A stretch of DNA of 64,000 nucleotides from Spirochaetota bacterium (GTDB lineage Bacteria > Spirochaetota > Spirochaetia > Treponematales > Treponemataceae), in NCBI GenBank assembly GCA_023443865.1, contig JAEZST010000011.1:434001-498000 (forward strand). The letters are read 5' to 3'. Below, one piece after another: positions 46,866 through 55,254 of this stretch. Every line of letters starts with the position of its first letter. Within the stretch, counting starts at the first letter, position 1. The notes under the pieces were generated by a model. That model had not been told where the DNA came from. It searched no databases and saw nothing but the letters and a program-made list of their open reading frames with translations. The position numbers were made by a program, and so were the translations under genes.

Positions 46866-47944
46866 GCTACCTACGGCGCGGCCCAGCGGCCGATACGACG
46901 CAAGCCGGCTTCGTCGCCCTGAAGGCGCTGGAAAGGCCCTGGATCGGCGGGTATCTGCTCCATGAGGGCAGGACCGTCCCCGTGGCCAAAACCTCCCTCT
47001 CGCTCCGCGACCGGCTGGGCAGCCTCGCCGCCCGCTGGGGATTCAGGCGGATGCGCCATGCCGTGCTTCCCGGCCTCTACGCCGCGGGTAAACCGGATAG
47101 GGCTTCGCCGGTCTTCGTGACCGCCAACTACAAGATGAGCTTCGACGCCCTGCGCTCCAGCCTCGAAGGCGTCGACGCCTGGATGCTCGTTTTAGATACC
47201 AAGGGGATAAACGTGTGGTGCGCGGCGGGAAAGGGAACCTTCGGCACCGGGGAACTGGTCCGCCGGGTCGCCTCCGCGGCCCTCTCGAAGGTCGTTGACC
47301 ATCGAACCCTTATCCTGCCCCAACTCGGCGCCAGCGGCGTTTCGGCGCCGGAGACCGCCCGGCGGTCGGGATTTCGGGTTGAATGGGGCCCGGTACGCGC
47401 CTCGGACTTGCCCGCCTATCTCGCCGCGGGCAGGGTCAAGGACGCCCGCATGCGCGAAGTCACGTTCGCCCTGCCGGAACGGATGGCGGTGGCGCCCATC
47501 GAGATAGTCCATTCCTGGCCCTTCGCCCTCGCCGCGTTGGCCCTGGCCTTGCTGCTCGGCTTACCCGCAAACGGTCAATGGATAGCCCGCGCCGGCCCCC
47601 TGGCGGCAAGCCTTCTCGGCGCGATCCCCGTCGGCACGGTCCTTTTCCCGGCCCTCTTGCCCTGGATTCCCTCGCGGCCCTTTATCGTCAAGGGAGCGTT
47701 TCTCGGCATCGCCTGGTCGGTCTTCTGCGCCGCGGCATTCTCGTTCCCGCCGATCACCGCGCTGGGCGTCTTGCTGGTTACCGCCCCCGTATCGGCCTTT
47801 CTCGCCATGAATTTCACCGGGTCGTCCACCTTTACGTGCCAGGAAGGCGCCCTCGCCGAGGTGGAGAGGGGATTCTGGCCCATGACGGTCTCGGCCGCCG
47901 CGGGACTGATCGCCCTGACTATCGGAAGGCTTATCGGAGCCTAG
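46862..47944 (+). CDS. hgcA: HgcA, corrinoid protein for mercury methylation
   Basis: This 360-residue protein has the HgcA cap-helix motif NVWCAAGKG with Cys120, the residue that ligates cobalt in characterised HgcA, following FVTANYKMSFDALR. The N-terminal half (to about residue 205) is a corrinoid-binding domain like that of the CFeSP large subunit. The C-terminal half has about five membrane helices, starting HSWPFALAALALALLLGLPA. HgcA transfers a methyl group to Hg(II). It overlaps the MarR gene and is followed after 9 bp by hgcB, the standard pair. Confidence 0.95.
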   Translation: MSYLRRGPAADTTQAGFVALKALERPWIGGYLLHEGRTVPVAKTSLSLRDRLGSLAARWGFRRMRHAVLPGLYAAGKPDRASPVFVTANYKMSFDALRSSLEGVDAWMLVLDTKGINVWCAAGKGTFGTGELVRRVASAALSKVVDHRTLILPQLGASGVSAPETARRSGFRVEWGPVRASDLPAYLAAGRVKDARMREVTFALPERMAVAPIEIVHSWPFALAALALALLLGLPANGQWIARAGPLAASLLGAIPVGTVLFPALLPWIPSRPFIVKGAFLGIAWSVFCAAAFSFPPITALGVLLVTAPVSAFLAMNFTGSSTFTCQEGALAEVERGFWPMTVSAAAGLIALTIGRLIGA

Positions 47945-47953
47945 GAGGTATCG

Positions 47954-48238
47954 ATGCGATTCGGCTATATCAAGAACGGAATGTCGCTTTCGCTGCGCGC
48001 GGCCGCCTGCGTCGGATGCGGCGCCTGCGTTGACGTATGTCCCCACGGCGTTTTCTCCCTCGCCGACGGAAAGGCCTCCGTGGCGGACCGCGAAAGCTGC
48101 ATGGAGTGCGGCGCCTGCGCGAAAAACTGCCCGGTTTCCGCCCTTTCGGTAAAGGCGGGCGTGGGCTGCGCCGCGGCGATAATCGTCGGCAAGCTCACCG
48201 GAACGGCCCCGAACTGCGGCGGGGATACCTGCTGCTGA
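47954..48238 (+). CDS. hgcB: HgcB, ferredoxin partner for mercury methylation
   Basis: This 94-residue protein has two 4Fe-4S motifs, CVGCGACVDVCP (C19-C29) and CMECGACAKNCP (C49-C59), the latter close to the HgcB pattern. An extra cysteine lies in GVGCAAAI (C72) and a terminal cysteine pair in GGDTCC. The conserved lone cysteine and the C-terminal CC distinguish HgcB from ordinary ferredoxins and are implicated in Hg(II) handling. It supplies electrons to reduce the corrinoid of HgcA. TAGGAGG precedes the ATG. Confidence 0.95.
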   Translation: MRFGYIKNGMSLSLRAAACVGCGACVDVCPHGVFSLADGKASVADRESCMECGACAKNCPVSALSVKAGVGCAAAIIVGKLTGTAPNCGGDTCC

Positions 48239-48300
48239 AAAGGAGCGCGGAACCGGGGCTAAGCCGGGCAAAAAAGCCGCGTTTCGTGTACAATCCCCCC

Positions 48301-50154
48301 ATGAGCGCAGAAGGAATATTGCGACGCGTATTCGGCTATGACGAGTTCCGCCCCCTCCAGCGGGACATTATCGAGGGGATTCTCTCGGGCCGCGATACCC
48401 TGGCCGTCATGCCCACGGGCGGCGGCAAGTCGCTGTGCTATCAGGTACCCGCCCTCGCGTTTCCCGGCATGACCGTCGTGGTTTCACCCCTGATCGCCCT
48501 CATGCAGGATCAGGTGAACGCCCTCGTCGCGCGCGGCGTGGAAGCCGCCTTCCTCAATAGCTCATTGGACCGCGAGGCCTACTTCGCCACGGTCGAGCGG
48601 ATACGCGCGGGAGCCGTGAAGCTTTTGTACCTCGCCCCGGAAAGCCTCGCCAACGAACGCACGCGGGAACTCCTCGCCGAGGCCCGAATCGATTGCTTCG
48701 CCATCGACGAGGCGCACTGCATTTCCGAGTGGGGCCACGACTTTAGGCCGGAATACCGCACCCTGGCCGAAATACGCGACCTCGCGCCCCGGGCGGTCTG
48801 TCTCGCCCTGACCGCCACCGCGACGAAACAGGTTCGCGCCGACATACGAAAAACCCTGGCGCTCAGGGATCCCGCCGAATTCGTGGCAAGCTTCAACCGC
48901 AAAAACATCTACCTCTCCGTGGAAAAAAAGAGCAACCCCGTCCACCGGATACTCGAATTCCTCGCCGAGCGCCCGGGCGACGCGGGAATCATTTATTGTT
49001 TCTCGAGAAAGCAGGTGGACGATCTCGCGGCGGAGCTCACGTGCCGCGGACACGCCGCCCTCGCCTACCACGCGGGCCTGCCCGACGAGACGAGAACGCG
49101 CAACCAGGAACGCTTCCTCGCCGGCGAGGCCCGGGTGATGGTCGCGACGGTGGCTTTCGGGATGGGGATCGACAAGAGCGACGTTCGCTTCGTGATCCAC
49201 TACGACATGCCCAAGGGCCCCGAGCAGTACTATCAGGAAATCGGGCGGGCCGGTCGGGACGGCAAGCCCGCAGTCGCCCTCCTTTTGTACGGATACGGCG
49301 ACGCCCGTAAAATCCGCTTTTTCATGGAAGACCTTTCCGCGCGCGAGGCGAAAAAGGCAGAGGATCGGCTTGCCGCCATGACCGCCTACGCGGAATCGCG
49401 GACCTGCAGGCGGGCGGTACTCCTTGACTGGTTCGGCGAGCGGTACGAGGCCGATCCCGTATCGGGCCCCTGCTGCGACGCGTGCGACCGCCCTCCCGCG
49501 GAAGAAGCCGACGTTACCGTCCCCGCCCAGAAGCTCCTTTCCTGCGTGCTTCGGACCGGGGAACGCTACGGACTGGCCTACGTGGTGGACGTGCTCACCG
49601 GCTCGAGGCAAAAAAGGATCGTAGATAACGGGCACCATAAGCTGACCACCTGGGGAATCGGCGCCGAGTACCCGAAGGACGACTGGTTCGAGCTGGGAAG
49701 GGCGCTGGTCGAGGAAGGATACCTTTCCAAAACCGAGGAATACGGCGTGCTCTCCCTCACCCGCGAGGCCCGCAGCGCGCTCAGCGACCGCGAGCCCATC
49801 GCCCTTCCGGTCACCCTTTCCGCGAAACAAGGCGGCACGAAATCGCGAAAGACCCCCGCCCAGATCGCGCATGCCGAAAAGGCCCCCGGGAGGGGAAGCG
49901 CGCCCGATTTCGGCTCGGACCCGGAAGGAGAGCGCATATTCGCCGAATTGAAGCGCCTGCGCACGGCCTTGGCGAGGGCTGCGTCGGTTCCGCCCTACGT
50001 CATCTTCAACGACCGAACCCTGGAGGCCCTCGCGGTCGCAAAACCCGCCAAACCGGAAGAATTGCTGGAAGTGACCGGGATCGGCGCCGTAAAGGCCGAA
50101 AAGTACGGCGAGTTTATCCTGAAAGCCGTAAGCGGACGCCCCTTCGACGAGTAA
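48301..50154 (+). CDS. recQ: ATP-dependent DNA helicase RecQ
   Basis: This 617-residue protein has the RecQ helicase core: motif 0 FGYDEFRPLQ, Walker A MPTGGGKS, DEAH box FAIDEAHCISEWGHDFRPEY, motif VI QEIGRAGRDG. A zinc-binding region with cysteines (SRTCRRAVLLDWFGE, then GPCCDACDRP), an RQC winged helix and a C-terminal HRDC domain (about 545-617) follow. It acts in recombination repair and replication restart. I chose ATG 48301 because the core starts there; the longer upstream frame crosses hgcB. It lies 62 bp after hgcB. Confidence 0.95.
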   Translation: MSAEGILRRVFGYDEFRPLQRDIIEGILSGRDTLAVMPTGGGKSLCYQVPALAFPGMTVVVSPLIALMQDQVNALVARGVEAAFLNSSLDREAYFATVERIRAGAVKLLYLAPESLANERTRELLAEARIDCFAIDEAHCISEWGHDFRPEYRTLAEIRDLAPRAVCLALTATATKQVRADIRKTLALRDPAEFVASFNRKNIYLSVEKKSNPVHRILEFLAERPGDAGIIYCFSRKQVDDLAAELTCRGHAALAYHAGLPDETRTRNQERFLAGEARVMVATVAFGMGIDKSDVRFVIHYDMPKGPEQYYQEIGRAGRDGKPAVALLLYGYGDARKIRFFMEDLSAREAKKAEDRLAAMTAYAESRTCRRAVLLDWFGERYEADPVSGPCCDACDRPPAEEADVTVPAQKLLSCVLRTGERYGLAYVVDVLTGSRQKRIVDNGHHKLTTWGIGAEYPKDDWFELGRALVEEGYLSKTEEYGVLSLTREARSALSDREPIALPVTLSAKQGGTKSRKTPAQIAHAEKAPGRGSAPDFGSDPEGERIFAELKRLRTALARAASVPPYVIFNDRTLEALAVAKPAKPEELLEVTGIGAVKAEKYGEFILKAVSGRPFDE

Positions 50155-50246
50155 AAAATTCCACCATAGCGGGAAAAACCGTGATAAACTTTGAAACGAG
50201 TGGATTACCGAACGTGTTTATAGGCTAAACGGGGAGGATTCGGGCA

Positions 50247-50600
50247 ATGAAGACCGTAATCCATGAAAGGAATGGCGTGCGGGTCGCGGAAATACTCGCC
50301 GAGGGAATTATAGTCAACGATCCGGGCGATTTTCTCGATCTGGTGGCCAATTCGGGCTCGCGGCACCTCGTGTTAAAGAAGGAAAACCTGTGCCCCGAGT
50401 TTTTCGAGCTCAAATCGGGCATCGCCGGCGAAATTCTGCAAAAAGCGAGCAATTACGGGGTGGCCTTCGGCATCGTCGGCGATTTCGAGAACCTGAAAAG
50501 CAAGAGCCTCCGCGACTTTATCTATGAATCAAACCGTACGGGGCGCCACGTTTTCGTGCCGACCCTGGACGCCGCGCTCGATATGTTTTGCGCGGGATAA
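50247..50600 (+). CDS. DUF4180-like protein
   Basis: This 117-residue protein shows GVRVAEILAEGIIVNDPGDF, HLVLKKENLCPEFFELKSGI, AGEILQKASNYGVAFGIVGD and SLRDFIYESNRTGRHVFVP, the blocks of the DUF4180 family. Its role is unknown; related proteins lie near regulators and stress genes. ACGGGGAGG precedes the ATG. It is separated from recQ by 92 bp with no evident terminator. Confidence 0.8.
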   Translation: MKTVIHERNGVRVAEILAEGIIVNDPGDFLDLVANSGSRHLVLKKENLCPEFFELKSGIAGEILQKASNYGVAFGIVGDFENLKSKSLRDFIYESNRTGRHVFVPTLDAALDMFCAG

Positions 50601-50620
50601 GCCAAAGGCGGTATGACGCA

Positions 50621-51010
50621 ATGGAGCGGAACGAAGAAAAGAGCGCGTCTATAGACGCGTATATCTCGGGGTTTCCCCCGGCGATAGCCGATCGCCTGAC
50701 GAAAATTCGCGAGACCGTCGCGAAAGCCGCTCCCGACGCGACCGAGCGGATAAGCTATCAAATGCCGACGTTTTGGTTCGAGGGCAACCTCGTCCATTTC
50801 GCCGCGTTTAAGGACCATATCGGCTTCTTCCCCACCCCGTCGGGTATCGAGCGTTTCCGCGACGAGCTCATACCCTACTCCGTTTCCAAGGGAACCATTC
50901 GGTTTCCCCACGATCAGCCGATTCCCTATGACCTCATCGCGCGAATCACGCGCTTCCGACTGAAAGAAAACGTCGCGCGTGCGGCCTCGAAGGCCAAGCA
51001 CGGCGATTAA
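50621..51010 (+). CDS. DUF1801/YdhG-like protein
   Basis: This 129-residue protein (DAYISGFPPAIADRLTKIRE, ATERISYQMPTFWFEGNLVH, DHIGFFPTPSGIERF, GTIRFPHDQPIPYDLIARI) belongs to the DUF1801/YdhG family. Some members were described as frataxin-like iron chaperones, a role that remains debated. I chose ATG 50621; the longer frame overlaps the previous gene without reason. Confidence 0.85.
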   Translation: MERNEEKSASIDAYISGFPPAIADRLTKIRETVAKAAPDATERISYQMPTFWFEGNLVHFAAFKDHIGFFPTPSGIERFRDELIPYSVSKGTIRFPHDQPIPYDLIARITRFRLKENVARAASKAKHGD

Positions 51011-51013
51011 CCC

Positions 51014-51748
51014 CTATTTCGCGGCCTTCGCCGCCGGCTGAGATTCGGATCCCGCGGCGCTCGTCAGGGCGCGAACCATCCGCCGGTCCGCATAGAAACC
51101 CAACAGGGCGTTCTCGGAAACGTAGGCCGACGACGCGCCGTCCCGGGTAAACCGAACGTTCAAGCCCCTCGCCGCCGCGGCCAGCACGGCCGGTTCCAGT
51201 TCCAGGGATTTTCCCATGGCGTCGGTCACCGTCAAGACGAGCCGCCCGTGAACGGAAAGCGATATAACCTCGAATCGCGCGCCCACCGCGGCGTAATTGA
51301 GGATCATGGAGCGCAGTTCCGCGTTTTTCGTCATCTGGTCCTGGATATGGCGGTACAGGGAATAGGTGGGGATGGCCCGCGCGTAGGGATCGAGGTAGCT
51401 TACCGCAACCTTCACGTCGCCCAGCTTCGCGCCGGCGTCTTCCATGGCATCCTTCGCGATGGAAGAGTACCGGGCCATCAGCGTTTTACGGGAGAGCGCG
51501 GGTAAATCGCCCTGTTCCACGCTCAAGAGATCCGAGGGAACCTTCGGGTCGTACACCATGTCGACCCGCGAAGAATCCATTTCGATGATTTGCCCGACGG
51601 CGTAGACGGAACCGGGATCGTCCATCGGTACGAACCGTTCTCCCGGAACGATGGCCGACGAGACGGAGGCGCACCCGGAAAGAATGCCCGCCGAGATTCC
51701 GGCAAGCGCCATAAAGGCCGCAAAGGCGAGGGATTTTCCGCTTTTCAC
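51014..51748 (-). CDS. Lipoprotein of unknown function
   Basis: This 244-residue product has a signal peptide with lipobox (FMALAGISAGILSGC), so it is lipid-anchored after Cys26. The mature part is alpha/beta with TLMARYSSIAKDAMEDAGAK, then DVKVAVSYLDPYA and RFEVISLSVHGRLVLTVTDA. No family is recognised; size and style suit spirochaetal outer-membrane lipoproteins. AGGAGAC lies upstream of the ATG. It is convergent with the DUF1801-like gene, 3 bp apart. Confidence 0.75.
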   Translation of the reverse strand: MKSGKSLAFAAFMALAGISAGILSGCASVSSAIVPGERFVPMDDPGSVYAVGQIIEMDSSRVDMVYDPKVPSDLLSVEQGDLPALSRKTLMARYSSIAKDAMEDAGAKLGDVKVAVSYLDPYARAIPTYSLYRHIQDQMTKNAELRSMILNYAAVGARFEVISLSVHGRLVLTVTDAMGKSLELEPAVLAAAARGLNVRFTRDGASSAYVSENALLGFYADRRMVRALTSAAGSESQPAAKAAK

Positions 51749-51817
51749 GATAGTCTCCTGTTTTTGTATTCAGGCACCATTCTACCATGAACGGGAGCCC
51801 CCCGCCATTTCTTTTCG

Positions 51818-53281
51818 CTATCGCGCGGCCCGCATTTCGTCCTTAGCGGCGTCAAGCGCGCCGACGGTCGCCTCCGAGGGCTTCTTCGTGAGGAGGCTCA
51901 CGATGACCACGGCGGCGAGGGCGACGAAAAAGCCGGGCAGGAGTTCGTAAAAATATTGGCCGGGGATTTTAATCCAGTTTTTCACCACGAAAATGGTGAG
52001 GGACCCCGCGATCATGCCGGCCAGGGCGCCCCATTTCGTCGTGCCCTTCCAGAGCACCGAGAGGATCACCAAGGGGCCGAAGGCCGCCCCGAAACCGCCC
52101 CAGGCGTACCCGACCATGTTCAGGATCGAGCCCGAATCGGTCGCGGCGATGAGAAAGGCCAAGAGGGCGAAGCCCACGACCCCGAGGCGGCCGACCAGCT
52201 TTTTGGCGGGATCGGACAGCTTGGCGACGAAGGGGACGTCTTCCGTGAGCGACGAGGTAAGGACCAGGAGTTGGGAGTCCGCGGTGGACATGACCGCCGC
52301 GAGCACGGCGGCGAGCACGAAGCCCGCGAAAACCGGGTGGAAAAGCGCCGAGGTAAGGGCGAGGAACACCCGTTCGCTGTTACCGTCGCTGCCGCCCACG
52401 CCGGGAAGGGGCGATACGGCGTTATACCCGATACCGATGATCGCGACGGCGCAGGCGAGCGCCAGGCAGAGCACCATCCAGGTAATGCCCACCCGCCGGG
52501 CGCCCTTCACGTCGGCCACGCTGCGGATACCGATGAAACGCGCGAGAATGTGCGGTTGGCCGAAGTAGCCGAACCCCCAGGCCATCAGGGAAATCGCGGT
52601 GATGGTACCGGTGGAGAACTTGAACGCGTGGGGGTTGGTGGCGGCGATATCGACCCCGGAACCGGAAATGGCGAACCAGCCGAGCAGGGCGCAAAACACC
52701 AGGGCCGTAAGCATCAGCAGTCCCTGAATGAGGTCGGTCCAGCACACCGCGAGATAGCCGCCGAGGAAGGTGTAGGATACCACCACCACCGTCGTGACCA
52801 AAAGGGCGGTCAGCTGGGAGGCGCCGAAGGCGTGGGCGAAAAGGAGCGTGCCGCCCTTCAGTCCGGACGCGACGTACAGGGTAAAGAAAAAGAGGATCAC
52901 GATAGTCGAAACGATCCTGAGCAGGCCCGATTCGTCCTCGTACCTTTTGGCGAAAAACGACGGCAGGGTGATCGCGCCGAACCGCTCGCTCATGAAGCGA
53001 AGGCGGCCGGCCACAACGAGCCAGTTGAAATACGCGCCCACCGTCAGGCCGAGGGAGATCCAGACGCCCTCCACGAGGCCGCTCGCGAATACCGCTCCGG
53101 GCAGGCCGAGAAGAAGCCAGCTGGACATATCCGACGCGCCGGCGCTGATGGCGGTGGCCATGGGCCCGAGCGTGCGCCCCCCGATGATGTAATGCTCGTG
53201 GCTTTCCACCTTTTTCATGGAATAAAAGCCGATTCCGAGCATGATCGCGAGATAAATGCCAAAATCGATGAGAAGAATCAT
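51818..53281 (-). CDS. putP: Sodium/proline symporter (PutP, SSS family)
   Basis: This 487-residue protein has about 13 membrane helices. It shows the SSS landmarks YIIGGRTLGPMATAISAGAS then DMSSWLLLGLPGAVFASGL, FGYFGQPHILARFIGIR, and the Na-binding helix region AAVMSTADSQLLVLTSSLTE. These match PutP closely. It takes up proline with sodium for osmoprotection or catabolism; with opuA in the same neighbourhood, osmoprotection is plausible. AGGGGATGC lies before the ATG. Confidence 0.95.
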   Translation of the reverse strand: MILLIDFGIYLAIMLGIGFYSMKKVESHEHYIIGGRTLGPMATAISAGASDMSSWLLLGLPGAVFASGLVEGVWISLGLTVGAYFNWLVVAGRLRFMSERFGAITLPSFFAKRYEDESGLLRIVSTIVILFFFTLYVASGLKGGTLLFAHAFGASQLTALLVTTVVVVSYTFLGGYLAVCWTDLIQGLLMLTALVFCALLGWFAISGSGVDIAATNPHAFKFSTGTITAISLMAWGFGYFGQPHILARFIGIRSVADVKGARRVGITWMVLCLALACAVAIIGIGYNAVSPLPGVGGSDGNSERVFLALTSALFHPVFAGFVLAAVLAAVMSTADSQLLVLTSSLTEDVPFVAKLSDPAKKLVGRLGVVGFALLAFLIAATDSGSILNMVGYAWGGFGAAFGPLVILSVLWKGTTKWGALAGMIAGSLTIFVVKNWIKIPGQYFYELLPGFFVALAAVVIVSLLTKKPSEATVGALDAAKDEMRAAR

Positions 53282-53439
53282 TTTTGCATCCCCTTTTCAA
53301 TGTATTAAGCGACAGTAAAGGATACTACGGGGCTATTTTCGAGCTGTCAAGAACAAACGCGTTCCCGTAGCAATTGGCGCGAATTCCCGGATCATGGTAG
53401 AATTCGGCGAACCCGTTCCCGAACGAAAGGAGTATGGCG

Positions 53440-53925
53440 ATGAGACGAAAGGACCGACAGCTTACCGAGGCGCACGCGATAGACGCCGTTTTAAACGATG
53501 CCGATACGTGCCACCTTGCCCTGATGGACGGCGACAGGCCCTACGCGGTCGCCCTCAATTACGGCTGGGAACGCGATGGCGGGGGAAAGCTCACGCTCTA
53601 CTTTCATTGCGCGAAAGAGGGCAAAAAGCTCGACCTGGTCGACGCCAACGCCAATGCCGCCTTCGTGATCGATACGGGACACGAGCTCGTCACCGGGGAT
53701 AGGCCCTGCGATTGGAGCATGAACTATCGGAGCGTCGCCGGCAACGGAAGCGTACGCCGCGCCCGCGACGGGGCGGAACGGGCGAAAGCGCTCTCGCTCC
53801 TGATGAGCCATTACGCGCATGGCGCCGCCTTCGCCGCCATGGGCGATTTCGACCCGAAGGAACTCGGGGCGACCGAGGCGCTGGTACTCGAGTGCGGGGA
53901 AGTGACGGGAAAACAGCGGAAATAG
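53440..53925 (+). CDS. Pyridoxamine 5'-phosphate oxidase-like flavin-binding protein (NimA-like)
   Basis: This protein of about 161 residues (AIDAVLNDADTCHLALMDGD then RPYAVALNYGW, LYFHCAKEGKKLDLVDANAN, VAGNGSVR) fits the PPOX-fold family that includes nitroimidazole reductase NimA. Such proteins bind FMN or related cofactors as dimers. I chose ATG 53440, seven bases after AGGAG, because the ATG at 53434 is too close to the ribosome site. No resistance role should be assumed. Confidence 0.85.
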   Translation: MRRKDRQLTEAHAIDAVLNDADTCHLALMDGDRPYAVALNYGWERDGGGKLTLYFHCAKEGKKLDLVDANANAAFVIDTGHELVTGDRPCDWSMNYRSVAGNGSVRRARDGAERAKALSLLMSHYAHGAAFAAMGDFDPKELGATEALVLECGEVTGKQRK

Positions 53926-53967
53926 CCTCGCGTGGAACGGCGCATTTCGTGCTAGAATCGACTCATT

Positions 53968-55212
53968 ATGGGAAGGAAAAAGAATAAACGGGAAACGGCG
54001 CGAAAGCGCGAGCCGGCACGGAAGGCTATAACCAAAAAAACGCCCATCGTCGCGTGCGCCGCGGCCTTGGCAGCGCTTCTCGCCGCGGGAATCGCCTTCG
54101 CGCTTTACTCGACGCGGCCGATCGTCGTCTCCTTTTACGGAATCGACGCCGGAGTGAAGGAATCGCTCGAAAAGACGCTTACCGAGCGGAATGGCCCCGG
54201 CGCGAGGCCCCTCGCGTTCAGTACCCTCAATCCGGAGCTCGCGCTTTCGGAGCAACGGAAAGAAGCCCTCCGGTCTTCCGTCATCGTCCTCCCCGACGGG
54301 GCGGCGGCAAGGAGCCTGATAAGCGAGGCGGCGCCCCCTAAAGAATCGGACCTATCCCTCATGGCCTCGGCCATACGCAAGGCGGGCAGCGCGGGTTCAA
54401 CGCGTTTCGCGCTCCCGATCCTCCTCGATACCGTCGAGCTCGCCTGGAACGTGCGGCTTCTCTCTCAGAAAGGCTTCGGCAAGCCCGCCACGCTCGGCGA
54501 GCTGGAATCGTCCGGAAGGGCGGTCAAACGGGCGACGACCTGGCCCCTTATCTGCGCCGGGGCGGAAGACGCGGACCTTTCCCAGTTCATCGGCGCGATC
54601 GTAGAGGCGGCGGGGGGAAGCAAAGCCCTGGACCGGCTTACGGAAATGATCGAAGCGGGCAAAAAGATTGAAGATATCGCGGAGGATCCCCTGACGGGCC
54701 CCGGCCTCGGCATGATAACGCGCTGGAGGCGGGAGGGACTCCTTCACCCGGAGTGGCTCGCTGTCGACGGGAAAACCCTGGAAGCGCTCATGGCCGGCGA
54801 CGCCGTGGCCTTCGTATTCATGCCGTTATCGAGGCACCGCTCCATAGCCCAAAATACCATAGAGAAATACGACGGCGCCTTCGTGCCGGCGGCGGAAAAC
54901 CGCAGGGACAGGGCGTTCATCGCCCCGGCGACGGTAGCGGTGAGAATCGCGGGGAAACGGGAAGAAAGCGATACGGACGCCCTTTTCTCCTCCCTCGTGT
55001 CCGCGCCGGTCCAGAAGGCCCTTGCGGCCTCGACGGGCCTCGCCCCGGTTAATTCCTCGGCGGAGACCCGGGACATACAGGCCGCGAACGCGCGGCTTTG
55101 GGCCGCCGCGTCCTCGGGCCCTCGCCCGGACCCGCTAAGCGCCGCACTCCCGGATCCCCAGGCGAGAAAAGCCTTCGCCGGGGAACTCCGGGAATGGCTT
55201 AGGGGGCAGTGA
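53968..55212 (+). CDS. Membrane-anchored solute-binding-like protein
   Basis: This 414-residue protein has a very basic N-terminus (KKNKRETARKREPARKAITK), one membrane helix (about 28-48, AACAALAALLAAGIAFAL-like) and an outside domain. The domain shows type 1 solute-binding features (TRFALPILLDTVELAWNVRL, KGFGKPATLGELESSGRAVK, and LMAGDAVAFVFMPLSRHR). No transport partner genes are adjacent, so it may be an orphan sensor or carbohydrate-binding protein. The lack of a lipobox is unusual for the group. Confidence 0.7.
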   Translation: MGRKKNKRETARKREPARKAITKKTPIVACAAALAALLAAGIAFALYSTRPIVVSFYGIDAGVKESLEKTLTERNGPGARPLAFSTLNPELALSEQRKEALRSSVIVLPDGAAARSLISEAAPPKESDLSLMASAIRKAGSAGSTRFALPILLDTVELAWNVRLLSQKGFGKPATLGELESSGRAVKRATTWPLICAGAEDADLSQFIGAIVEAAGGSKALDRLTEMIEAGKKIEDIAEDPLTGPGLGMITRWRREGLLHPEWLAVDGKTLEALMAGDAVAFVFMPLSRHRSIAQNTIEKYDGAFVPAAENRRDRAFIAPATVAVRIAGKREESDTDALFSSLVSAPVQKALAASTGLAPVNSSAETRDIQAANARLWAAASSGPRPDPLSAALPDPQARKAFAGELREWLRGQ

Positions 55213-55217
55213 GGGAG

Positions 55218-55237
55218 GGCCCGCTTTAACGCGGGCC
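55218..55237. terminator. Hairpin between convergent genes
   Basis: GGCCCGC (55218-55224) pairs with GCGGGCC (55231-55237) around TTTAAC, between two convergent genes. There is no T run, so termination strength is doubtful; it may serve both directions. Confidence 0.4.
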
Positions 55238-55254
55238 GCCCCCCGCCTTGGCGT

